NCBI GenBank assembly: GCA_025999315.1 | Contig: BNXD01000016.1 | Span: 1-30,912 of the forward strand | Origin: Bacteroidia bacterium | GTDB lineage: Bacteria; Bacteroidota; Bacteroidia; Bacteroidales; Rikenellaceae | Length of the DNA: 30,912 nt | Reading direction: 5' to 3' | Part shown: positions 24,919-30,912 of the stretch, piece after piece | Layout: each line of letters starts with the position of its first letter | Position numbering within the stretch: position 1 is the first letter of the stretch | Notes under the pieces: model-generated | Seen by the model: the letters and a program-made list of their open reading frames with translations, nothing else | Database searches by the model: none | Told to the model about the DNA's origin: nothing | Position numbers and translations under genes: made by a program

Positions 24919-25428
24919 TTACTCTGCCGTTGCGGTCCTGTTATTTTTGCCGCCGGGAATGGGTGTGGGAACGATGTCGCGGTAGGCAATCACCAGACGC
25001 TGCAGGGCCAGCTTCAGCTCGTACTCCACTTGTGCGTAACGCTCATCGCCAGCCAGATTGACAAACTCCGACGGGTCGGCCTTCAGGTCGTAGAGCTCGA
25101 AGATCGGTCGCTCGGGGGTGAACCACGTGGCGAATTTGGCATCGAGGCGCCCCTGCCCGTTCAGCTTGACAAGGTCTTTCCAGAACGGGGTGCCGCCGAT
25201 GTCGACCGGCTGGTAGGGCAACTGCCAGAAAGCGTTGTATATCAGTTTGTAGTCCTTGTTGAACGCCGAGCGGCTGTGGTCGTCCGAGAAGATCATCACC
25301 ACGTTGGGTCGCTCGCCACCTCTGGCCGCGTTTTTGGTCGTTGCCGCCGCCTGCGCCCCTTGCACCTCCTGCACTCTCTGTGTCCCGAGGCAGGCCAGAA
25401 TGCCCGTCATAAGAAATGATCTCTTCAT
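24919..25428 (-). pseudogene. Sulfatase gene with an in-frame deletion of the catalytic core
   Basis: The 169-residue frame begins with a signal peptide (MKRSFLMTGILACLGTQ) and the usual sulfatase start RPNVVMIFSDDHSRSAF (40-56). At residue 57 (near 25260) it jumps to the C-terminal part of a sulfatase: NKDYKLIYNAFWQLPYQPVD, RPIFELYDLKADPSEFVNLAG. The intervening few hundred residues, including the C/S-x-P-x-R formylglycine site and most metal ligands, are absent, so it cannot be a working sulfatase. The reading frame remains open through the junction and uxaA follows after 15 bp. It keeps an apparent promoter, so it may survive mainly as an operon leader. Confidence 0.8.
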
Positions 25429-25448
25429 CTGCGGTGAGTTTATCAGGA

Positions 25449-25479
25449 CAAATTTATGAATTTTCGGGACAATTTCAAG
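25449..25479 (-). promoter_or_regulatory. Promoter of the truncated sulfatase-uxaA operon
   Basis: On the minus strand CTTG (25479-25476), a 19-nt spacer and TAAATTTG (25456-25449) match the Bacteroidetes consensus apart from one base in the -33 element. It lies about 21 bp upstream of the ATG at 25428. Confidence 0.6.
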
Positions 25480-25554
25480 GGCAAAAGATATAGTTTTTAA
25501 AATTTATTCGTAATTTAGCCGCCCGTTTGTGCCAAAAAAGGGTTATCCACTTTA

Positions 25555-25835
25555 TGTGTGCATTTAAAGGTTGGTAAATTTGCCTTGTCGTGCATCGTCC
25601 CGCATGTAGCGGTCTAAGGCAGACGTTGAACAATGAGCCCAACTTAACGCCAACGGCAAGTCGTTGCATGTTGTTGCGGCTCATAGAGCCGCGCAGCCCG
25701 CAGCCGCCCCCAGCGGAGGGTTGCACCCGTCTGCGACTTCGGGCAGCCCACCGCCGTCTGCGGGCCGCCTTGACCGCGCCAACTATCAGTTCAATAGAGT
25801 TTATATAGATTAAGACGATCATTTAAACGCACAAC
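25555..25835 (+). repeat. Intergenic element E, short full copy
   Basis: The left end is TGTGTGCATTTAAAGGTTGGT and the right end is the inverse of GTTGTGCGTTTAAATGATC (25817-25835), where the GGTTGGT block is lost. The core has ACTTAACGCC, hairpin 1 GCGGCTC-ATA-GAGCCGC (25676-25692), hairpin 2 GCAGCCC...GGGTTGC and CCGTCTGCGGGCCGCCTTGACCG, as in elements C and D. It lies in the gap between the divergent sulfatase-remnant/uxaA operon and uxaB. TTTA in its right end, followed 20 nt later by TAAATTTT (25844-25851), could act as the uxaB promoter. Confidence 0.7.
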
Positions 25836-25883
25836 AGGTTAAAACTAAATTTTAAACCCTGATTCGCGAATAATATCGATCCG

Positions 25884-27320
25884 ATGAAAGAACTCAATCG
25901 CAATACCGCCGTGGCCACGCTCTACCGCGAGCGGGTGATACAATTCGGCGAGGGCAACTTCCTGCGCGCCTTTGTCGACTGGGCCATCCTGCATATGAAC
26001 CGCCGACTGGGTTTCGACGCCGGGGTGGTGGCGGTACAGCCCATTGAGACGGGTATGGCCGGTGCGCTCAATGCCCAGCAGGGCCTTTACCACCTCAATA
26101 TGCAGGGGTTGCAGAAGGGCCGACAGGTCGATTCCATCGAGCTGATCGATGTCATAACGCGCGCCATAGACCCCTACGCCGACTTCGGCAGTTTTCTGGC
26201 GCTGGCCGAGAACCCCGACATGCGTTTTGTGGTCTCCAACACCACCGAGGCGGGCATCGCCTTCGACCCTTCGTGCCGCCTCGACGACGCTCCCGCCTCG
26301 TCCTACCCCGGCAAACTGACCCAGCTGCTGTGGCATCGCTATCGCACCTTCGGCGGCGCGGGGGACAAGGGTCTGCTGATCTTCCCGTGCGAGTTGATCT
26401 TCCTCAACGGCAAGGAGTTGCGAAAGTGCATCCTGCAGTATGCCGAGTTGTGGCAGTTGGGCGAAGAGTTTCGTGCGTGGTTCGAGACGGCGTGCGGGGT
26501 CTACTGCACGCTGGTCGACCGCATCGTGCCGGGCTATCCTCGCGAGGATGCCGAACGTCTTGCCGGGCGCACGGGTTATGACGACAAACTGCTGGTCAAG
26601 GGCGAGGCCTTCTTCCAGTGGGTCATCGAAGCCCCCGAGAGTGTCGAGCGCGAGTTTCCGGTCGACAGGGCGGGCATCGATGCGCTGTTCGTCCCCAGCG
26701 AGGAGCCTTACCACGAACGCAAGGTAACGCTGCTCAACGGCCCCCACACGGTGCTCGCACCGGTAGGTTACCTCAGCGGCATGGACACCGTGCGCGAGTG
26801 TGTCGAGGACGAGCTGCTGGGGCGCTACGTTCGCCGGGTGATGTACGACGAGCTGATGCCTGCGCTCAGCCTGCCCCGCGAAGAGCTCGAGAAGTTCGCC
26901 GACGACGTGCTCGAGCGTTTCCGCAACCCTTTTGTCAAGCACCGCCTGACGAGCATCATGCTCAACTCGTTTTCAAAATACCGCACGCGCGATCTGCCTG
27001 GGCTCAAAAAGTACCTCGCCCTGCACGGCGAACTGCCCCGCGGTCTGGCGCTCGGCCTGGCGGCTATCATCGCCTACTACAGGGGCGGCAAGCGGGGCTC
27101 CGAGACCATCGCGCCCAACGACGATGCGGCCGTCGTCGAACTGCTTGCCAGGCTCTGGGCCACGGGCGATGTGGCTGCCGTTGTGCGCGGGACGCTGGGC
27201 GCCGGGTTCATCTGGGGCGAGGACCTGAACGCCATACCTCACCTGGCCGATCTGCTGACCTGCGACCTGCGGCAGATCGAGACCCGTGGCATGCGCTATA
27301 CGGTCGAAGCGATCGTATGA
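25884..27320 (+). CDS. uxaB: Tagaturonate reductase (altronate oxidoreductase)
   Basis: UxaB reduces D-tagaturonate to D-altronate with NADH, the step before uxaA. The 478-residue protein is a mannitol-dehydrogenase-family enzyme. Its N-terminal Rossmann region contains VIQFGEGNFLRAFVDWAI and FVVSNTTEAGI (about residues 112-122). Other blocks are FPCELIFLNGKELRKCIL and the catalytic helix FVKHRLTSIMLNSFSKYRTR near 350-369 (Lys, Asn and Lys in family positions). Length and order match UxaB rather than the shorter UxuB group. It is divergent from the uxaA operon with element E between them. UxaC and the KDG kinase and aldolase are not in the window. Confidence 0.95.
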   Translation: MKELNRNTAVATLYRERVIQFGEGNFLRAFVDWAILHMNRRLGFDAGVVAVQPIETGMAGALNAQQGLYHLNMQGLQKGRQVDSIELIDVITRAIDPYADFGSFLALAENPDMRFVVSNTTEAGIAFDPSCRLDDAPASSYPGKLTQLLWHRYRTFGGAGDKGLLIFPCELIFLNGKELRKCILQYAELWQLGEEFRAWFETACGVYCTLVDRIVPGYPREDAERLAGRTGYDDKLLVKGEAFFQWVIEAPESVEREFPVDRAGIDALFVPSEEPYHERKVTLLNGPHTVLAPVGYLSGMDTVRECVEDELLGRYVRRVMYDELMPALSLPREELEKFADDVLERFRNPFVKHRLTSIMLNSFSKYRTRDLPGLKKYLALHGELPRGLALGLAAIIAYYRGGKRGSETIAPNDDAAVVELLARLWATGDVAAVVRGTLGAGFIWGEDLNAIPHLADLLTCDLRQIETRGMRYTVEAIV

Positions 27321-27582
27321 TCTGACCCTTGGCTTGACATCGGGATCAGCCTTTTCTGTGCAGCCTCCACCTCTGCGGGGCTGTAAAGTTATTGCCATTA
27401 CCATATCTGTACTGGTTGCGACAGACCGTAAAAAGCGATGTCGGTTGTTATATTTGCAGAAGAATATGCCAGTCCGGGTTGAAAGGTGATGATTTTGGAA
27501 TGATTTTTGAGATAATTTTTGCAACATTCAAGATAAAATATACAACTTTGCGATTAAAATATCCACTCAAAATTCCGAAACA
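27321..27582. other. Intergenic region with a repeat scrap and AT-rich leader
   Basis: The first 60 bp hold a fragment resembling the repeat family (GACATCGGGATCAGCC, then GCAGCCTCCACCTCTGCGGGGCTG). From 27480 on it is AT-rich and likely carries the promoter of the following gene; a TTTG at 27516-27519 followed after 19 nt by TACAACTTTG is close to consensus but has two extra bases. No gene was seen. Confidence 0.4.
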
Positions 27583-28311
27583 ATGAAAAAGACGATGATC
27601 ACTATGGCCATATGCCTGGCTATCACAACATTGACTCATGTTATGGCACAGGAGAAACATCACACCAAAATTTCTTCGGCTCAACTGAGCGATTATTCCA
27701 AACTCTCTTTGATCGGGCCGCTCAACGTCGAGTGGATACTTGCAGACAGCAATATAGTCGATATTCGTTTATCTGACGTCGACATGCCCTATCTGAAATG
27801 CGGCGTCGAACAGGATCAGTTGACCATCTCTCTGAAGCCGAGACTGGGCAAGAGCAAAACCGATCAGCAAAAGGGCGAGGTGAAAATCTATACGAGCCAC
27901 GCCGTTCCGATAATAACGGTCATGGGCAGCACGCTGTTGATGCCGAATACCTACTCGCGCAGCGCGCGTACAATCAATGTGGGTGGCGGCGGCAAGGTGT
28001 CCGGGCAACTCGATTGTATGGATATGGAGCTCAACGTCTCGGGCAATTCGGCTGTTGTGTTCACCGGCAAAAGCAAGTATCTTACCGTGAACGCCAGCGA
28101 AAACTCGAAGGTCAACTGCCGCAACCTGGAGTGTACCAGCATCGTGGCCAATGCCAGCACCAGCTCCGAGCTTTTTATCTGGGGAGCGGAGCGCGTAGTG
28201 CTCAAAGCCAGCTCGGGAGGCACGATCTTCTATCGCGGCCACCCGAACGTGGTCAAAGAGACGATCCCCTCGTTCTCCTTGGGCGCAAGTATCAACAATA
28301 TCAAGGAGTGA
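27583..28311 (+). CDS. Exported GIN-domain (DUF2807) protein
   Basis: This 242-residue protein has a clear signal peptide (MKKTMITMAICLAITTLTHVMA, cleavage near QEKHH). The mature part is a repetitive beta-helix-like domain of the 'putative auto-transporter adhesin, head GIN' type: YSKLSLIGPLNVEWILADSN, then ARTINVGGGGKVSGQLDC, MELNVSGNSAVVFTGKSK, LTVNASENSKVNC and LKASSGGTIFYRG. Such proteins are common in Bacteroidetes cell envelopes and their exact role is not established. GC content is visibly lower than in the metabolic genes to the left. It is followed after 149 bp by another exported protein, possibly in the same transcript. Confidence 0.85.
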   Translation: MKKTMITMAICLAITTLTHVMAQEKHHTKISSAQLSDYSKLSLIGPLNVEWILADSNIVDIRLSDVDMPYLKCGVEQDQLTISLKPRLGKSKTDQQKGEVKIYTSHAVPIITVMGSTLLMPNTYSRSARTINVGGGGKVSGQLDCMDMELNVSGNSAVVFTGKSKYLTVNASENSKVNCRNLECTSIVANASTSSELFIWGAERVVLKASSGGTIFYRGHPNVVKETIPSFSLGASINNIKE

Positions 28312-28460
28312 AGCCGATATTGACGTTCTCTCGTGCGCGATGAAATGGGAAGCCGGCTCGCAAAAAGAGGCCCGCTGTCCTCTCGTCATCTCGGAATATC
28401 ACCTGATCGACAGTCAATCACTATTTTATTGCGAATATTTTCAACCAAGTTTTTACAATC

Positions 28461-29414
28461 ATGAAAAAGCTTGTATCGATTGTTGCGGCTATTATTCTGG
28501 GTTGCGGTTTTGCACATGCCGATCTCTGTGACGAGTTGTTGCGTGAAGGTCAGACACAGTACAACACAGGCAATTACAGACGGGCGCTGGAATATTTTGA
28601 TTTTGCACGGGCTCGTGGCTGTTACGGCGCCCAGAGCTGGATCGACAAATGCAACGCCAATCTTCGACGCACGGCAACCACGGCAACCACGGCAACTACG
28701 ACAACCACGGCCTCGCTGCCTGCGATCGACATGGTGTACGTTCAGGGTGGGAGTTTCACAATGGGGGCCATGCGGGAGCGTGACGGGATGGGAGATGGTG
28801 ATGAACTGCCGACCCATCTGGTTAGCCTGCCGGACTTTTATATAGGGAAGTACGAGATCACCCAGGCGCAGTGGATAGCAGTGATGGGCTCGAATCCAAG
28901 TAACATAAGCGGCGATGACCTGCCTGTTGAGAATGTGAGTTGGAACGATGTGCGGGAGTTTATTGTGCAACTGAACAAGGCGACCGGCAGACAGTATCGT
29001 TTGCCGACCGAGGCCGAGTGGGAGTACGCCGCCCGTGGAGGCAAAAAAAGCCTGGGATACCGATATGCCGGAAGCAACAATGTTGATGATGTTGCATGGC
29101 ATGAAGGTAACAGTGGAGGAAAAACCCATCCGGTCGGCACAAAGCAGCCCAATGAGCTTGACATTTACGACATGAGCGGCAATGTGTGGGAGTGGTGTAG
29201 CGACTGGTTCAATAATAACTACTACAAAAATTCTCCTGAAATGTCTCCAACGGGCCCCGTATCGGGCGCCATCCGCGTGTTTCGCGGTGGCAGCTGGTAC
29301 TACTTTGTGAGTTGCTGCCGTGTTGCCGACCGGGTCGCCTACTCTCCGGACATCTGTGACTGCGGGCTTGGCTTCCGCGTTGTACTTGACCAGAAGGACA
29401 ACGAATGGCCTTGA
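28461..29414 (+). CDS. Exported SUMF1/FGE-fold protein with N-terminal TPR-like segment
   Basis: The 317-residue product has a signal peptide (MKKLVSIVAAIILGCGFAHA), then a single TPR-like unit (EGQTQYNTGNYRRALEYFDFARARG, 29-53), a Thr/Ala linker (about 71-83), and a formylglycine-generating-enzyme-like domain (from about 91). Domain hallmarks include VQGGSFTMGA, YEITQAQWIAVMGSNPS, YRLPTEAEWEYAARGG, DMSGNVWEWCSDW and FRGGSWYYFVSCCRVADR. Aligned by eye with true FGE, the second active-site cysteine falls at Val in RVADR, and the CC pair is out of register, so it is probably a lectin-like or structural paralogue rather than a sulfatase activator. A convergent degraded gene overlaps or abuts its 3' end. 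Confidence 0.88.
   Translation: MKKLVSIVAAIILGCGFAHADLCDELLREGQTQYNTGNYRRALEYFDFARARGCYGAQSWIDKCNANLRRTATTATTATTTTTASLPAIDMVYVQGGSFTMGAMRERDGMGDGDELPTHLVSLPDFYIGKYEITQAQWIAVMGSNPSNISGDDLPVENVSWNDVREFIVQLNKATGRQYRLPTEAEWEYAARGGKKSLGYRYAGSNNVDDVAWHEGNSGGKTHPVGTKQPNELDIYDMSGNVWEWCSDWFNNNYYKNSPEMSPTGPVSGAIRVFRGGSWYYFVSCCRVADRVAYSPDICDCGLGFRVVLDQKDNEWP
28671..28713 (+). repeat. 9-bp tandem repeat coding a Thr/Ala linker
   Basis: About four imperfect units of ACGGCAACC lie in frame in the FGE-fold gene, encoding ATTATTATTTTT. The 9-bp unit keeps frame, so unit number could vary the linker length without disrupting the protein. Confidence 0.7.
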
Positions 29415-29529
29415 CCATATCGTCGCCACAGGCAAACGGTTTTGTTCCGAGCGTCGGCAAGAGTAGCGGGCCGACCTCATCTGCTCGGTGAGCAACCCCG
29501 CACTTCGACCGTCGTCCACCATCTCCCAT

Positions 29530-29961
29530 TAGATCTTGCTGGCAAACAAGAGCAGGCGGCACACCCAACAGGAACATCGCGGCCCGGTCGGGCCATGGCA
29601 ACGGATGATCATACCGTTGCTGCGTGCCACATCGATCCAGCGGCGGTACTCGCCGTCTTTCCAATTGAGCCCCCGGCTCGCTGTGGACCTTCATCTGCTT
29701 GAAGGCGCTGCCCGGGGTCAGATAGTCGAACTCCTCGATGCAACGCTCCAGCATATTGCCATACGGCGGATCGAGATAGCAGCCGTTGGGCGATATGCCC
29801 ATGTAAAAATCACTCCCGACGTAATATCTGTCCATGATCTGACTGATGGTCAGCGACATGTCATCTATCTTGGGCAAAGGCTCGATCGTAGAAGGCTTTG
29901 CCGCCGCCGCAACGATCGGCAACAGCAGTGCAGAAAGGGCTGCGAGATAAAAAAATTTCAT
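29530..29961 (-). pseudogene. Frameshifted 5' remnant of a GH10-like glycoside hydrolase gene
   Basis: The frame starts at ATG 29961 with a signal peptide (MKFFYLAALSALLLPIVAAAA). It continues DRYYVGSDFYMGISPNGCYL and FDYLTPGSAFKQMKVHSEPG, resembling the first strands of GH10 xylanase-like enzymes ('G...N.xxT.EN.MKxxxxxPxPG'). Near 29661-29675 the frame breaks. A +1 shift restores WKDGEYRRWIDVARSNGMII and then RCHGPTGPRCS, followed by a stop near 29530. The rest of the catalytic barrel is missing and the FGE-fold gene begins on the other strand. It is a pseudogene in any reading; the GH10 label is by eye. Confidence 0.6.
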
Positions 29962-30010
29962 TGTATTATCATTTTTGAGGAGTGATGAGATAAATATAAT
30001 GAAAAATCGG
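29957..30010 (+). repeat. Left arm of a 54-bp perfect inverted repeat
   Basis: Bases 29957-30010 are exactly the reverse complement of 30859-30912. The arm comprises the first codons and upstream leader of the GH10-like remnant. The intervening 848 bp contain the promoter and truncated GH2 gene. Confidence 0.9.
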
Positions 30011-30032
30011 TTTAGGAATTAATTTTAAAGAT

Positions 30033-30040
30033 TATCTTTG
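30033..30040 (+). promoter_or_regulatory. Promoter -7 element of the GH2 gene
   Basis: TATCTTTG fits TAnnTTTG. A TTTA at 30011-30014, 18 nt upstream, is a weak -33 match. The leader to the ATG at 30096 would be about 49 nt. Confidence 0.5.
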
Positions 30041-30095
30041 TCCCCAAAACCGGATAGGGGGCAAGCCTGCCGCCCCGCCTGTAATATTGGCCTGC

Positions 30096-30911
30096 ATGAA
30101 AAAGTTCATCTTCACCTCTCTTTTCGCCCTGGCAGCGCTCGGTCTGCGCGCCGAAAGGATCAGCACGACGATCAACTCGGGGTGGTACTTCCACCGGGGC
30201 GAGATAGCCCTGGCCGATACCGATTTCGACAAAAAATGGGAGCGCATCGACCTCCCCCACACATGGAACAGCGAGGATGCCTTCGACGAGACACCCGGCT
30301 ACTATCGCGGCGTGGGGTGGTATGCCTGCCAGTTGGCGATCCCCGCGGCGTGGAAAGGCAACTCTGTTGTGATCCACTTCGAGGGGGTCAACCAGGTGGC
30401 CCGGGTCTTTGTCAACGGCAAAGCCATCGGCAGCCACACGGGGGGCTACACGGCCTTCAACTTCGACATATCGGAGGCGATCGATTATGGAGCCCGCAAC
30501 CTGATAAAGGTGTGGGTCGACAACTCGCACAACGCCGACATACCTCCGCTGAAGGCCGATTTCACCTTCTACGGAGGCATCTACCGCAACGTCCGTCTGG
30601 TGGTGGCCGACCGGGTGCATTTCGATCTGGCCAACTGCGCCTCGGAGGGGGTTTTTGTCCTCACTCCGCAGGTGAGCCGGCAGAGCGCCACTCTCGTTGT
30701 CAAGGGCGATGTGGCCAACCACTCCTCCTCGGAAAAGAAGCTCCTTGTCGAGACGCAGCTGCTCGATGGTCAGGGGCGCGAGGTGGCGCGCAAGGAGGTG
30801 AAGCTGACCGTCAAGGCGGGCGCGACCGCCCCCTTTTCGCTCGAGGGGCTCACCCTCTCCGATTTTTCATTATATTTATCTCATCACTCCTCAAAAATGA
30901 TAATACAATGA
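30096..30911 (+). CDS. Glycoside hydrolase family 2 enzyme, truncated by inverted repeat
   Basis: A signal peptide (MKKFIFTSLFALAALGLRA) leads into a GH2 sugar-binding jelly roll: INSGWYFHRGEIALADTDFD, DLPHTWNSEDAFDETPGYYRG, FEGVNQVARVFVNGKAIGSH, GGYTAFNFDIS and FTFYGGIYRNV. The start of the immunoglobulin-like domain follows. GH2 beta-galactosidase-type proteins usually run to 600-1000 residues with a TIM barrel, absent here. After SLEGLTLSDF the sequence enters the 54-bp inverted repeat, yielding the unrelated tail SLYLSHHSSKMIIQ and a stop at 30909-30911. Either the gene is truly broken or the window end is a chimeric assembly. The ATG at 30096 is used; an upstream TTG (30087) lacks support. 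Confidence 0.8.
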   Translation: MKKFIFTSLFALAALGLRAERISTTINSGWYFHRGEIALADTDFDKKWERIDLPHTWNSEDAFDETPGYYRGVGWYACQLAIPAAWKGNSVVIHFEGVNQVARVFVNGKAIGSHTGGYTAFNFDISEAIDYGARNLIKVWVDNSHNADIPPLKADFTFYGGIYRNVRLVVADRVHFDLANCASEGVFVLTPQVSRQSATLVVKGDVANHSSSEKKLLVETQLLDGQGREVARKEVKLTVKAGATAPFSLEGLTLSDFSLYLSHHSSKMIIQ

Positions 30912-30912
30912 A
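30859..30912 (-). repeat. Right arm of the 54-bp inverted repeat, at the window end
   Basis: This is the exact inverse of 29957-30010 and stops at the last base of the window, so the true extent to the right is unknown. In plus orientation it ends in a leader followed by ATGAA, the same start as the minus-strand GH10-like remnant. Confidence 0.9.

Noticed and set aside
28461..29414. Sulfatase-activating FGE for the sulfatase at 10745-12346
   Set aside because: That sulfatase has Ser at the modified position, which needs a radical SAM maturase, and the FGE-fold protein lacks the second catalytic cysteine by alignment.
30011..30858. A phase-variable inverton controlling GH2 expression
   Set aside because: Perfect arms alone are not enough. 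No recombinase is nearby, the segment contains coding sequence rather than only a promoter, and the right arm ends exactly at the window edge, so an assembly artifact is at least as likely. It is kept as an open finding, not as a feature call.

Overview
This window looks like a chromosomal stretch from a GC-rich member of the Bacteroidales, probably Rikenellaceae/Alistipes-like. The order-level placement is fairly secure and the family is a guess. The evidence is Bacteroidetes-type promoters (TTTG, 19-20 nt, TAnnTTTG) without Shine-Dalgarno-led starts, a Bacteroidales-type FabI, the Bacteroidetes EF-G2 paralogue, serine-type sulfatases, a GIN-domain (DUF2807) protein, fimbrillin and DUF3868-like remnants, and strict-anaerobe genes (HydE, reverse rubrerythrin).

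Layout. 1-2400: the 5' part of a DUF362 gene with a Tat-like leader, a palindromic MITE-like element directly upstream of it, a coupled ECF-like membrane protein and phosphoribosyltransferase pair, and a fimbrillin C-terminal remnant. 2384-6733: the carAB operon with a clear promoter. 7209-9191: hydE and fabI on the minus strand. 9384-10565: an intergenic repeat fused to the tail of a DUF3868/TPR-like gene, then ogt. 10745-13506: a secreted serine-type sulfatase facing bioB across a strong bidirectional terminator. 13558-17405: a repeat element, a DUF2459 protein, the divergent perR-rubrerythrin operon, another repeat and a double-GNAT-like protein. 17500-21021: EF-G2 with a degenerate GTPase site and two small membrane or secreted proteins. 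21253-27320: a hexuronate module (exuT-like transporter, uxaA, uxaB) interrupted by repeats and by a sulfatase gene that has lost its catalytic core. 27583-30912: a GIN-domain protein, a FGE/SUMF1-fold protein, a frameshifted GH10-like remnant and a GH2 gene cut short by a 54-bp inverted repeat at the window end.

How the genes work together. uxaB (tagaturonate to altronate), uxaA (altronate to 2-keto-3-deoxygluconate) and the exuT-like importer form the middle of galacturonate catabolism. With the sulfatases and the GH2 and GH10 genes they suggest polysaccharide scavenging. PerR and rubrerythrin form a peroxide-defence unit with a candidate PerR box over the perR start codon. carAB, fabI and bioB are housekeeping.

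The most notable unexplained structure is a dispersed family of intergenic elements of roughly 280-660 bp, with at least five clear copies. They share ends close to GTTGTGCATTTAAAAGGTTGGTT. Four copies share a GC-rich core with a run of hairpins, and the first hairpin changes sequence between copies while keeping its pairing. No complete IS, CRISPR array, tRNA or rRNA was seen.
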